Origin: Ailanthus altissimus
Lineage: Eukaryota; Streptophyta; Magnoliopsida; Sapindales; Simaroubaceae
Direction of reading: 5' to 3'
NCBI GenBank assembly: GCA_946807835.1
Contig: OX327683.1
Coordinates: 13,335,001-13,399,000, forward strand
Length of the DNA: 64,000 bases
Within the stretch, counting starts at the first letter, position 1. Each line of letters begins with the position of its first letter. The position numbers were made by a program, and so were the translations under genes. Positions 20,575 to 31,838 of the stretch are shown here, piece by piece. The notes beneath the pieces are model-generated. The model searched no databases. It saw only the letters and a program-made list of their open reading frames with translations, and had not been told where the DNA came from.

Positions 20575-20765
20575 ATGGAGAGCTTTTGGTTGCAAGAAGG
20601 CTCTTAGTGTGTAAATCAAAGAAGATAAGAAGGTACAATGTGATAATTTGTTTTATACTATATGTCAGTTAATGGAGAGCTTTTGGTTACAAGAAGGCTC
20701 TTAGTGTGCAAATCAAAGAAGATGAGAAGGTACAACGTGATAACATTTTTATATACTAGACGCTA
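20575..20765 (+). repeat. 97-bp tandem duplication at the gag-protease junction
   Basis: ATGGAGAGCTTTTGGTT at 20,575 recurs at 20,672, and the following text (AGAAGGCTCTTAGTGTG, AAATCAAAGAAGAT, AGAAGGTACAA) repeats in order. It lies between the zinc knuckle and the protease and disrupts the reading. Confidence 0.9.
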
Positions 20766-20769
20766 GTCA

Positions 20770-21300
20770 ATGATAAGATATGTAGTATGATTATTGATGA
20801 GAGGAAGTTGTAATAATATAGCTAGTACTAGTTTAGTTGAAAAATTGAAATTGACAACTTTAAAACATCCAGGCCATATAAGCTACAAGGGTTAAATGAT
20901 TGTAGAAAATTTAAAGTAAATAAATAAGTGTTGGTTTATTCTCAATTATGAAGTATAAAGATGAGGTTTTGTGTGATGTAGTAGCAATGCATGTGGGGCA
21001 TATTCTTTTGGGGTGACCATGGCAGTATGATAGGCATGTAATTCATGATGGTTACCCCAATAGGTATTCTTTTGCACTTAGTGAAAAATCAATTACTCTT
21101 GTACCTTTAACCCTAAGACAAGGGTATAGAGATCAAGTGAAGTTGAAAAGGAATATAAAAAAAGATAGTGAAAGTTCAAAAGTAAGAGAGGCTTAAACAA
21201 AAAGAAGAGAAAAAAAGAGTGAAACGGAAAATGAAGTTTTAGTTAATGAGAAAAGAAAAGAGAGAAAACAAGTGAATTTTTATACAAGAGAGAGTGAAAT
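20770..21300 (+). pseudogene. Gypsy aspartic protease remnant
   Basis: Frame-shifted translation gives NDKICSMIIDERKL where active relatives read I-D-G-G-S-C, then STSLVEKLKLTTLKHP, then VAMHVGHILLG-like text (about 20,985-21,015) and ITLVPLTLRQGYRDQVK (about 21,090-21,140). This is the retropepsin-like domain that would cut the polyprotein. The active-site D-G-G has become D-E-R, a loss of function. Confidence 0.75.
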
Positions 21301-21369
21301 AAAAAAAATCTTCTTTTGTAAATCAGCCTACGATTGCACTTTTATATAAAGAAGCTTGTTTTAATACTA

Positions 21370-22250
21370 ATGAACTTAACCCTCTGTACCTAGTGCTATT
21401 GTTTCTCTTTTACAGGAATTTGATAATTGCACTAGGCAAGTTAATGAGCTCATGAAGAATGAGTATGTGCGAGATAGCATGAGTACTTGTGTGGTTCCAG
21501 TATTGCTTATGCCTAAGAAGGATGGGTCACGAGGATATGTGTTGCTTGTTGTGCCATCAACAATACCATTATAAAGTATAGACATCCCATTTCTAGATTA
21601 GTTGATATATTTGATGAATTGCATGGTTCTTGTGTTTTTTACCAAAATTGATTTTAAGAGTGGATATCATCAAATTAGGATAAGAGAATGTAATGAATGA
21701 AAAACCGCATATAAAATAAAATATGGTTTATATGAGTGGTTAATAATGCCATTTGGGTTAACTAATGCACCTAGTACTTTCATGAGATTAATAAATCATG
21801 TTTTGCGTGCTTTTATTGGCAAATTTGTAGTTGTATACTTTGATGATATTATGATATATAGCAAAAACTTAGATGAACATATAGAACATTTAAAACTTAT
21901 TTTAATGCTTTAAGAAAAGAAAAGTTGTTTGCTAACCTCAAAAGTGTACCTTTTGCATGGATAAACTTGCATTTTTTGGTTTTGTTGTAAGTGTTAAAGG
22001 AATTAAGGTAGATGAAGAAAAATTTAAGGCAATCCAAAATTAGCCGAAACCTACAAGTGTGGGTCATGTTAGAATTTTTCATGGTTTGGCTAGTTTTTAT
22101 AAAAGATTTATGAAAGATTTTAGTAGCTTAGCCGTACCTTTAACTGAAGTTATGAAGAATGTAGGTTTTAAGTAGGGTGACGAACAAGAAAAGGCATTTA
22201 ATTTATTTAAGAAAAATTAACTATCGCACATTTGCTTGCTTTACCTAACT
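21370..22250 (+). pseudogene. Gypsy reverse transcriptase remnant
   Basis: Blocks in order are STCVVPVLLMPKKDGS (about 21,480-21,530), FTKIDFKSGYHQIRI (about 21,636-21,680), [20 protein letters not shown] (about 21,723-21,782), [18 protein letters not shown] (about 21,826-21,879) and SFHGLASFYKRFM-like text. The catalytic Y-F-D-D is intact, although stops and frameshifts occur before and after it. It would copy element RNA to DNA in the particle. Confidence 0.88.
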
Positions 22251-22600
22251 TCTTTAAAATTTTTGAAATTGAGTATGATGCTTCAGGAATAGATATCAGT
22301 GTTGTACTAATGTAAGAAGGATGTCCAATTGCGTATTTTAATAAAAAGCTAAGTGGAGCAGCCTTAATTTATCCTACATATGATAAAGAGATGTATGCAT
22401 TATTTAGGGCATTGAAAACTTGGCAACATCATTTTTGGAACAGAGTTTATAATTCATACAGATCATGAATCATTGAAGCATTTGAAAGGCCAACACAAGC
22501 TAAACAAGCAGCATGCCAAGTGGATGGAGTTCATTGAAACATTTCTTATGTGATCAAGTACAAGCAAGGTAAGGAAAACATTGTGGTTGATGCAATATCT
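22210..22600 (+). pseudogene. Gypsy RNase H remnant
   Basis: Reads HLLALPNFFKIFEIEYDASG, then [20 protein letters not shown] (about 22,321-22,380), then [17 protein letters not shown] and [19 protein letters not shown] text, ending in [20 protein letters not shown] (about 22,550-22,609). Catalytic positions DAS, E and D are recognisable. It would remove the RNA strand during reverse transcription. Confidence 0.85.
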
Positions 22601-22609
22601 CAAAGGTAC

Positions 22610-24092
22610 GCCTTACTTTCTACCTTATATGTAAAATTATTAGGTTATGAATATATTAAAGACTTGTATGTTAAATATTTTAATTTTGGTAATGTATTCA
22701 ATGCATGTCAAAAGGTGGCATTTGAGAATTTCTTTAGGCATAATGGGCTTTTGTTTAGAGAAAATAAATTATGTGTGCCTAGATGTTCGTTCTGTGAATT
22801 GCTTGTTAGAAAAGTTTTGAGGTGGTTTAATGGGGCAGTTTGGAATATCTAAAACGTTAGATGTTTTGAATGAACACTTTTTTTACCCTTATATGAAACG
22901 TGATATAGAAAAAATTTGTGAGAAGTGTATTACTTGTAGACAAGATAAGTTTAGAGTTAAGCCTTATGGATTGTATACACCTTTGCCTATACCTAGTGAA
23001 CCTTGGATTGACATATCTATAGCTCTTTTGTTAGTTTTACTTAGGTCAAAAAGGAGGTAGAGATTCCATATATATGGTATTTGATAGGTTTTCTAAAATG
23101 GCACATTTTTTTTATGTCATAAAATGATGATGCATCACATATTGCTAACTTATTTTTTAAATAAATTGTACAATTGCATGGCATACCTAAGAATATTGTT
23201 TCAGATAGGAAGAAAAGTTCTTAAGCTATTTTTAGAAGACTTTGTGAGGTAAGTTAGGAATTAAACTTTTAATTTCTACTACTTGTTATCCAAAAATTGA
23301 TGGATAAACCGAAATAGTTAATAGGACTTTTATATACTTTTATTGCGTGTTATAATACAAAAGAACTTAAAAATATGGGAATAGTACTTACCGCATGTAG
23401 AGTTTGCATATAATAAGAGTGTGCATTCAGTAACTAAGTTTTCTCATTTTGAAATTGTGTATAGTTTTAATCCATTAACTCCTTTACCTATGGATGAGTG
23501 TGTTAATTTAGATAGGACGAATAAAGTTGACTTTGTTAGGCACATCCATGAAGAGTTATAATAAAGTATTGAAAGAAGAACTAAATAATATGCCAACCAA
23601 GCTCATAAGGGACGCAAGAAAATTATATTTAAGCCGGATGATTGGATTTGGTTGTATATGTGGAAAGAACGATTTCCCATTCAAAGGCATTCTAAACTAC
23701 TTCTAAAGGGAGATGAACCATTTTAAGTGATTGAAAAGATCAATGATAATGCCTATAAGTTAGACCTTCCAGGTAAGTACAATGTAAGTGTAAGTTTTAA
23801 TGTTGCTGATTTGTCTTCTTTTGATGTAGGTGAAGATTTGAGGATAAATCCTTTTCAAAAGAGGAGAGATGATGCAAATTACATTGTTAAAGCTTCAGAA
23901 GATCCGTTTAGCATCTATAGGGGTCCAATAACAAAGGCAAGAATTAAAATAATGAAGAAAGTATTAACTGGGCTAATTGAGCACATCTCAAATTCATGCT
24001 TTGTTCAAGACACTAATCTAACCGATTCTAGTGTTCAAGATGACCTATACCTTGTCAATGTTATTCAAGTTTCTTTAAGTGATCAAGAGTGA
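22610..24092 (+). pseudogene. Gypsy integrase remnant and C-terminal tail
   Basis: An N-terminal zinc-binding H-H-C-C region (about 22,735-22,945, with CEKCITCRQ) is followed by the DDE core in shifted frames: FDRFSKMAHF and HGIPKNIVSDR-like text. The C-terminal part WKERFPIQRHSKLLLKGDEP (about 23,660-23,720) leads into the open stretch 23,727-24,092, INDNAYKLDLPGKYNVSVSF ... SSFDVGEDLR, with the GPITKARIK tail typical of this plant gypsy group. The last 121 codons are uninterrupted; upstream parts carry stops and frameshifts. Integrase would insert the cDNA. Confidence 0.85.
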
Positions 24093-24098
24093 TTTACA

Positions 24099-24243
24099 TG
24101 AAGAATAAAATAAGATGCATATCAATTTAGAAAGGAAGATTTAGTGAATATCAATTTAGGAATGAAGATCTGGCATTAATGTCCACACGTCACTATTTGT
24201 GTCACAATGTTCACGCGTTATTATTTATAAGACACTATCTATT
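24099..24243 (+). repeat. Truncated 3' LTR of the gypsy element
   Basis: Begins TGAAGAATAAAATAAGATGC and follows the 5' LTR for about 145 bp, then stops abruptly at 24,243, where LINE D sequence begins. The remaining 515 bp or so are missing. Confidence 0.8.
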
Positions 24244-24244
24244 T

Positions 24245-25080
24245 TTCAAGCCAATAATTAGACTTCACCGAATATTGTCTATGCTGATCATAGTGCCAAA
24301 TCAGTGAATCTTGAGACATATTACCATGTGATGTAAAGGGTATGCTTAAAATGTGTTATTATTCATGTATTGAAACTTGGAAGGATTAGAGCATGATTCC
24401 AACCTCTTATATTTGTCTTTTAGTTAGCAACAGTATTATACTCCAGTAGGAGATGTGGATATGAGGGCTTGAAAGAATATAGTTGCAGGAGCCAACGATC
24501 ATCTTATATCGAAATGGTAGTATCATCACCCACAATCCAACGAGATCCTGTGACCATAAGTTCTTACCCTAAATGATGCTTCACCATAAAAAAAAATGCT
24601 TGGGATGTCAAATTTGCTTGCAAAAATGAAAAGTTAGCAATTTATAAGCTCTTGAACACACAAGCCATCAAAGATTTCAGGCCAGCCTTATTTTGCCAAT
24701 ATAGATTTGTTGAAAGTAAAATAGGTCTCAAAAGCCAAACCCTCTATCTTTTTTATTGAGGCACAGAGCTTCACATTTATACCAGTGTATTTTTCTTTTC
24801 CTATCGTCCTCTCCTCATTAAAACTATGTATTAAGGTGATGAAGCTCATTAAGAAGAGATGCAGGTAGCCAAAAGGAAATTCATAGCATAAGTCGAGATG
24901 GATTGGATAATTGCCTTAAAACAATATCACGCCGACCTATAGAGAAAAGTTCAGACTTCAAACCCATAAGCTTGTTCCATACATGGTCTTTAATCTAACT
25001 GAACATTGTCTTCTTATTTTTACCATTGAAGCTCGACAACCCCAGGCACTTTTTATAGCAATTCACACGTTTATTTTATT
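24245..25080 (-). mobile_element. LINE D, 5' part: post-RT region
   Basis: On the minus strand, blocks read NKKTMFSXIKDHVWNKLMG (about 25,010-24,955), then FSIGRRDIVLR, FWLPASLLNELHH, RKRKIHWYK, LNKKDRGFGF, then QDLVGLWV, SPHIHISYWS, and finally a degraded tail QYSVKSNYWLEK ending at 24,245. This is the region after the RT core of plant L1 ORF2. The next expected domain, the zinc-finger-like region, is absent. The RNase H part is found at 17,840-16,902 on the far side of the gypsy element. Confidence 0.82.
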
Positions 25081-25740
25081 TCACCAACTCCCACATTTTT
25101 ATTATACTTTGTTAAAATAATTTATATTATATATATATATATATCTAATTTCATTCCCAATTTATTCTTTTTATCACTTTGAATTTTTTTAATACACATA
25201 TATTACTTAAAAAAATTAAACAAATCAAATTTTTTCATAAATTTTTTATTCCTAAAAATTATTTATTTTACTTTTTAAATAAAAATCTTTAGATGTTACT
25301 ATATTTACAAAATCAGAAATTTAATGTGTATAATAGGTATTAGAGTTTATGATATATTTATAAAAGAAAAAATAAATTATATATGTACATTTAGAATATT
25401 TTTTTGTCTTTTTTGGTAGTTTTAAAAAAAAATTAAAGTTCAAATAAAAATTGTAAGTGGGGATTGATGAAATAAAATTAAGAGTCAAATAGTGCCACTC
25501 TTTCATAAAAAATTGCAATTTGCATTAATTCATTGAATATGATTCAATTTGCCTTTTTTATTTTTGTTCTTTGACGAGTGTTATTGAATACAACTTCCAA
25601 TCTTATTTTAGGCCAACTTAGTAACTCACCTTTTTTGATTTCTCAAAAATTTATTTGAATGATCTGATCTCTCTAAAGACCCCCAATAAATAAATTTTCG
25701 ATAGGCAAAAACTTAGACCTTTTCTATTTGAAAACCTAAA

Positions 25741-25846
25741 AGTGTAGTTGAAAGTATTTATTTTTAAAGAAAAAGTACTTTCTTATGTATGAACATAATA
25801 AGAAAGTATGATACTAATAAAAAAACTAAATACTTCCAACTATACT
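25741..25846. repeat. Imperfect inverted repeat (~106 bp), MITE-like or hairpin
   Basis: AGTGTAGTTGAAAGTATTTA (25,741-25,760) is mirrored by TAAATACTTCCAACTATACT (25,827-25,846) with two mismatches. Inside, ACTTTCTTATG and AATAAGAAAGT extend the pairing. No target duplication was established. Confidence 0.7.
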
Positions 25847-25856
25847 CTAAGTGTCT

Positions 25857-26028
25857 AATTAAAAGTATTTTTTGAAAGTTTAAAAATTGTTTTTTATGGT
25901 ATAAAAAAAAACTTATAACAATGTTTGAAAAAAACAACCATTTGATTAAAATTATTTTTTGAAAGTTTAAAAACGTTTTTTACGGTGTAAAAAAAAAATA
26001 GCAATGTTTGAAAAAAAACACAACCATT
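25857..26028. repeat. 87-bp direct duplication
   Basis: TTTTTTGAAAGTTTAAAAA with a following G-TTTTTTA-GGT and an A-run, then AATGTTTGAAAAAAA, occurs twice with a period of 87 bp. Confidence 0.75.
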
Positions 26029-26208
26029 TTTAAAATTATAAAATCCGTATTATTTTTTAAGCAAACCAAATAATAGGGTGCTTTTATTGTAAAACGCTTT
26101 TAATTGTAAGATAACTTCATTCAAACTTAAGTATGAGTATTTTAGGGAGGTAATGTTTTTTTTTTGATCGAATTTTGAGTAGAGATGAATCAAGTTGATT
26201 GCTGAATA

Positions 26209-26477
26209 CAATTAAATGCCTAAATTTGATTGACTTTTTTTTTTTAGCTTAAGATTTTAAAATAAATATTAAATTATTTGTAATATCAATCTCATTTTCT
26301 ACAATAAGTTAAAAAGCTAAAAATAATAATATTAAATTATTTATTTATTTTAATTAAATTATTAATAGTGCTAATATAATTAAATGGTTGAATTTGATTG
26401 ACATATTTATTTTTTTTGTTTAATTTTTAAAAATAAATGTTGAATTATTTGTAATATCATTCCCATCTTCTATAATA
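26209..26477. repeat. Direct duplication with 168-bp period
   Basis: ATTAAATG...AATTTGATTGAC, then AATAAAT-TT-AATTATTTGTAA, then TCATTTTCTACAATAA or TCCCATCTTCTATAATAA, occurs at 26,211 and 26,379 in the same order. Confidence 0.7.
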
Positions 26478-26779
26478 AAGCTAATATCATTCCCATCATG
26501 AATACAAAATTAAACAACCCGTCTTTTCTAACTAGTCTTCTTATATAAGTTACTTTTATCATTCTTGTTTAATTAATTTGAGTTATTTGCTTACTTGAGT
26601 GAGATTAGAAAAGTTCAAATTAAATTTTGATTGAGTTTTTCTCACCTTTTTGGGATTAAACTTCTTACACTAGAAAAAGTTTTAGGGTGAGATTATTTTA
26701 TTATGCACATATTTAATAAAATTTTAACAAAATTTTACTCTATACACCTTTCAATATACAAAATATCATAGTCGGTGGT

Positions 26780-27660
26780 ACAACTTTTACAGTCAGTGCA
26801 TGTTGCTGGAAAGAAATCGATGACTTTGTCTTTGTTGGAAAAAAGATTGTGTTGTAAAACTATGAATTGGGATACCTTTATTGCGGCCTTGGAGTAACCT
26901 ACCAGGAAAAACTTTGTAGAGCTTTGTAGAACGAAGTGGCCTTTCTTACCTAAGGAACCTTACTTCATTATAAGAAATACAAAAAAATAATAATAATTCT
27001 AGCATTAATCTTGATGGTTGTCGAAGGCAAACTAGAGGCCGGAGGCCAAAAACAAAGGATATTAACCAAGAATCCTTTATGGCTGTCGGAGGTAGACTAG
27101 CAGTTGGAGGCCGAAAACAAATATATAAATTTAAAATCCTTAACCTACATAGCATGAGAAAGATTTGGCAGACGTTAGAAGACTTCTTGATTAAAGCAGT
27201 CAATCCAAGCTAAAATATTTTTTGTTTTCTCATTCATAGCAAATGAAAATAAAAGAAAGGCACTATCAAGTGGACCATGGAATTTCAACAACTATTTCAT
27301 AGTTTTTGTAAAACATCAGGGATTCAGACTACTATCAAAGTTAGAGATTAACAGGGTGTTGTTTTGGGTCCAATTACATGGATTATCTTTATTTTTTATG
27401 AATGTGAAACTGGGTGGTTCTTGGGTTCATTGATTGGCGAAGTTGAGGATATTAACAAAAGAGCATCAAAAGAATGTATCGGTAAGTTTCTTAGAGTTTA
27501 GGTTAGTGTGAATATAGCAGAACCACTGAAGTTAGCATTGCAAGTATCTGTGAAAGGTCTGAAGAGATTATAATAGTTTTATTGTGATATGAGCAGTTGC
27601 TAGAACTTTGTTTCAATTGTGGTAAGTTTGGACACCCCACACATGATTGTGATTTATGCA
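26780..27660 (+). pseudogene. LINE B ORF1 remnant with CCHC knuckle
   Basis: The first block MNWDTFIAALE (about 26,862-26,894) resembles the start of the DUF4283 region. Later blocks ALSSGPWNFNNYFIVFVKHQ (about 27,258-27,318), INRVLFWVQLHGLSLFFMN (about 27,349-27,405), FLGSLIGEVEDINKRASKEC and VNIAEPLKLALQVSVKG match plant LINE ORF1. The knuckle CFNCGKFGHPTHDC (about 27,614-27,655) has all C-C-H-C ligands. The protein would bind LINE RNA. A short insertion with two similar units (about 26,960-27,130) and several stops break it. Confidence 0.8.
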
Positions 27661-27666
27661 CAGAGG

Positions 27667-28994
27667 TAATATGGGTTAATTAGGCATAATATTTTTATTT
27701 TTCAAATTTAATATTTGTTTGTTTAAATTAAAATTATTTGACTTTTTACTTGTTTTATTATTATTTTGTAGGTTTAGAGTTAATTGAGCAAATATAAATG
27801 AAAATTTAATGATTACATAGGAAAAATGTCAAAATTTCTACAGTAGATTACTACAATAATCACTACAAAATGGTGAGCAGTGATTTGCTACAGTACTTTA
27901 CTACAGTACTAGCGTCACGACACGTAGGCAAAAATTTTGAGATGTAAAGTTTTCAGATCTCAACGTCACAACACCCACATTCAATGTTGCCACTCTCATG
28001 CGATAAAAGGGTGATTTTCTTTTAGTTCCCTAATACAACTTGGACTCTAAGCCACAAGCCTTTAGGGTTACGAAAAGTTATAAAAAGACTCTTTTTCTAA
28101 GCCAAAAGACAAAGAGAAACATAGAAAAGTCAAGAGCAAACATAAAATGGCTTTCAAGAGATATTAAAGTAAGAAGATTGAAGGTCGAAGAGTAAGGATT
28201 GCACAACAAGTAAGAGAGAAGGAGAAACTATTTAAGGGCATCAACCTTGTATTATTACTTTTATTTTCTCTTACTTGATGTCTTTGTTAATTATGTCTTT
28301 AATTTATTGCTTTTGAACTCTTAGATTTATCATGAACTAACGTTCTTTATCTAGGGTACGACTCTTGAACCAATTTGTGGTTGAATTATATTATTTATCT
28401 TATTTTATGAACTCAATAAAGGAGATTGTTCATTATATCCTGTGATTAATACTTTCTTTATATCTAGCCAATATATTAATTTTTTGAGGAACCATAATGA
28501 ACTTGATAAAAGAATTTATGTGTTTAGCTTATGATAATTTGGTATATGATCATGTAGGATAAATATATACCTATATGGCATATATAGTATTATTAGACCT
28601 GTTCTTAATGAGTTTCATACTATTCTGATTATCATAGACATATAGGTAATTATTTGGATGAAATATAGTTATCGGACCACTGATATAGGCATATAATGAT
28701 ATTCATGTTCTAGCCAACAATTCATTATTGAGGGATTAAATAAGAGAATAATATGTCCAATAAAGTATTGGGAATAAGTTTATTGCTTAAGACTAGTTTA
28801 GTTTAGTAAATTTAGATTAGTTAAAGATTATCTAATTCTAAGCTTGTATAAATAAAAGTTAAGTAGGATTAATTTTAGTACTTGATTAGAAGAATTAGAT
28901 TAAATATGTTTCTGTATGAACGATACTTAAACTCAAATTCTATATTACTTGGTACGATAGTATGTACTTGCGCTTAGTTAGAAATCGCACATCA
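27667..28994 (+). repeat. Solo LTR (Athila/Tat-like), 1,328 bp, TSD AGAGG
   Basis: Flanked by AGAGG at 27,662-27,666 and 28,995-28,999. The 3' end ACTTGCGC...AATCGCACATCA has the form of Athila/Tat LTR ends. The 5' end reads TAATATGG, so the canonical TG start has probably mutated. No internal domain is attached. LINE ORF1 text joins perfectly across it: LCTE on the left continues as EGSQLG on the right. Orientation is inferred from the CA-type right end. Confidence 0.85.
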
Positions 28995-28999
28995 AGAGG

Positions 29000-29480
29000 A
29001 AGGATCACAATTAGGATAAGGCTTTTATAGTGACTGGTTTATGGGATTAATCCTACAAATATAGATGTAAGGGGTATGAAGCATAATTGGGATGGGCAAG
29101 ATAGACATTATCAGAATTTTCAAAGGGAGATGAGTAAACAAAATTTTCCTACATGGTGTAAGAAAGTGGGAGAGGGATCTATAGTCAAAGAAGTTTAACA
29201 ATGGCAATAACATTATTAATGGCATGTAATTGGGCTAACAATGGCTATTACCAACTGGAAACCCTCCAAGAAGAACAAAAGAGTTTAATATTTTATGAAA
29301 TTCATGAGAAGAAAGGTAGAGGCGGGGAGGAAGGAAGAAGAGTTTTTTAGTTAAGTTTTAGTAATGAAAAGGAGGTGAAAAAGATACGAAAGGAACTAGT
29401 GTAATAGTCTTTAGTGGAATTAACGTTAAAATAAGTTCCTTATTAGCGATGCCTGCAGATGAGCAGGGTTGTTGATCGCC
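29000..29480 (+). pseudogene. LINE B ORF1 C-terminal part
   Basis: Continues ORF1 after the solo LTR with GSQLG..., a low-complexity, polar region ending in the FSNEKEVKKIRKEL stretch (about 29,362-29,400). This variable tail is typical of plant LINE ORF1. It ends before the ORF2 ATG at 29,481. Confidence 0.55.
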
Positions 29481-29846
29481 ATGAAAACATTGTGTTAGAA
29501 TGTTCAAGGATTGGGCAACTCTCAAACATTTAAAATATTGTGCCAGGAGGTATAGGAATATTGCCCATACATGATTTTTCCTGAGTGAGACTATTGCTTA
29601 TAAAGACCAAGTGGAGAGTCTTAGAGTAAAATTAGAATTTAAAGGGAAATTGCTGGTGGAAAGATTAAGGCATAGTAGGGGTTTAGTGATGCTATGGTTA
29701 AAAAATAATTGAGGTTCAATTACAGTCATTTTCTCGATTCTATATCAATGTTAGGGTTCGTATCAAAAAGGACAATTTTAGAGATATATAGGTTTTCATA
29801 GACATCCAGAGGCAGCTTGTAGAATTCATTCTATTGGGTTTAATAA
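29481..29846 (+). pseudogene. LINE B ORF2 endonuclease, N-terminal part
   Basis: MKTLC-stop-NVQGLGN (29,481-29,516) is the start of the apurinic-like endonuclease (standard N-V-R/Q-G-L-G). It is followed by a degraded F-L-S-E-T block, then VESLRVKLEFKGKLLVERLR (about 29,612-29,670) and RGLVMLWLKN. The sequence breaks at 29,846 in the GHPEAACRIHS region where the copia LTR enters. The enzyme would nick target DNA. Confidence 0.82.
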
Positions 29847-31838
29847 TGTGTGTGTGTGGTTAATGAAATACAAATGCGTGCCATATATAACATGCAGCAG
29901 AAACGTAAATATTTCAACAATCATATTCCTCAAACAACAATTCTATTAATCATTACTTTGAAGACTGTCGGTGTAGTTGGACAATTTGGAACACTGAATC
30001 TCATTCTAAAGCGCTCCAGAGAGCAATTATAGCCTTTAACTTTGGTAGGCTCAAGACATTAAAATGGTAGCCTTTTAAATTTCTACATAATTTGATTTGG
30101 TGTAGCTTTTTGAGCTTTTTTGTGTCTTAAGGCCTAAGACTTTCTCAAATTTTCATCTTATGAAATTTGATGAAAGTCTATTTTGTTCATCACATAAACT
30201 CTCTCACTTAGCCAAACACAAGCCAAAACCTTTCATTTTCATCTTATATAAAACAAATTGAATGGCCGAACCATTAGCTAAGCCAATTACAAATCTCATG
30301 TGCATGATGCTTTGACTTTTGCTAATAAATAAAGTCTATTAATGAGACACTTGTCCACCGTTCAAATTGTTAACAACATTTTTCAACCATTAAGGCTAAT
30401 TATAAGCCAATTGTCCATGCTTATTGCCATGAATGAAAAATGTCCTACATTTTTTGCTTAATTAAGCTTTAATAAGCCAAGTGTCTAACACTTGTTGCCA
30501 CCAAATAACAAGTGTGCGTTACTTGATTTGCATCCAAATCAAGTATCCCACACTTGTGAAACATTAATCAAAGCTTAACTATTAAGTTTGTTAAAATAAT
30601 TCAAAATAACCATTATTTCTTATAGCTTAATGACATGTGTTAAATTTTAACAATTAGAAATTTGACATGTGTAATTTCTAAGAGATACTAAACTAAATTA
30701 TGTTTTTCCAAAAAATATTTAAATCGAACTCTTCGACTCAGTCTGCTACCTCAATATTAAATAAGTACACTTTATATTGTGAGACTTTCTAAGTTCATAC
30801 TTATTTATCTTATGAAATATTTCTATAAGTCCGTGAACACGGCCCCAAACATATGTTACGGATATTACAAAATAGCATTGAGGTTAAAAATATATTCGTA
30901 TAGTCCCTATATCACCTATATACCAAAAAAGTAGAGACATAAATCTTTATTGTCACGTCTTTATTTGCTCAAATATAAATTTATCTCCCAGATTTGTATT
31001 TCGCTAAATAATATCAACAAACAAATTTCTGATATTATTTTTATGAAAACTCTTTTTCGGGGTTAATGCTTGTGGTCATAAGACTTTCTAAACTATAATC
31101 TTGGAGCATAAGGTTAAACAACATACCTATACAAGCTAATGGATCCCGTATCTATGCATACTGGACTCCATGAGCATTAGACCATACCTAACAACACTCA
31201 AAGGTCAAACCATAAAAGTTCTCTAACATGTGTAGTATCAAGGTATGGTAGATCACCCACAAGCCCACTGTGGTGTTCAGGTTAAAGGACTACAAATACT
31301 ACTCCACTCAAGAAGACTTTCTATTAACATCTTTATGGGATGTCTATTGAAGGTCTTCGTGAGTTTATTTAGTGCCCAGTCTTTACTGAATACCTATATG
31401 CCTATAAGAGCTTCCACTAAGCTCACGGTCTACTAAGACTAACCTTCTGAACAATATAAATATAGATATACACTGATCTAGAAGGTTTACTAATCGACCC
31501 GCATTATAAACATTGATCAAGAATAATTTTTTTGAGAATATGATGCATAATGATATTTCTTAGTGTCATTTAAAACTCCTTGCAACTATGTCATTACTAT
31601 AAATATTCTCGGGTCTTTGTCTCAGTCCAGACAAGGCTCTAACTCTTAAAATTGCTAACTCTTAGTATAGATCTAAACACCTTTAGCTCAGATCTAAATT
31701 TTTTTAGATCTACAATGTTTGAAAAGTAACAAGATAATACCATATAATTAAGTTAACGATTTACTGAAATGTACATTGTGTAAATATAAAATGAATATAC
31801 ATAAAAGATGGAATGACACATAAGCACAATCTCTAACA
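29847..31838 (-). repeat. Solo copia LTR (-) inside the LINE B endonuclease
   Basis: The right end is AGCACAATCTCTAACA, the complement of a TGTTAGAGATTGTGCTTA start like those at 46,236 and 53,731. It shares the ordered landmarks of that LTR family: ACCATACC-TAACAAC, CCCAC-GTGGTGTTCAGGT and TTTACTGAATACCTATATGC. The left end is placed at TGTGTGTGTGG, comparable with TGTGAGAC at 61,787. No internal copia DNA flanks it. The target duplication is unclear. Confidence 0.78.

Larger units (their letters stand above)
18029..24243 (+). mobile_element. Ty3/gypsy retrotransposon, near full length, 3' LTR truncated
   Basis: Order: 5' LTR (18,029-18,688), initiator-Met primer site, leader, gag with zinc knuckle, protease, RT, RNase H, integrase ending at a stop at 24,090-24,092, and 145 bp of 3' LTR. 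The order RT-RH-IN marks Ty3/gypsy. No chromodomain was recognised after the integrase. Many stops are present, but RT keeps Y-F-D-D. The same family recurs at 47,725-49,300 (-), 51,090-51,311 (+) and as the related solo LTR at 160-819. The element lies within LINE D. Confidence 0.9.
25081..26755. other. AT-rich unassigned DNA with local duplications
   Basis: No coding similarity or RNA gene seen. Contains a TATA dinucleotide run (about 25,125-25,145), a hairpin (25,741-25,846), an 87-bp duplication (25,857-26,028) and a 168-bp-period duplication (26,209-26,477). Confidence 0.55.
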
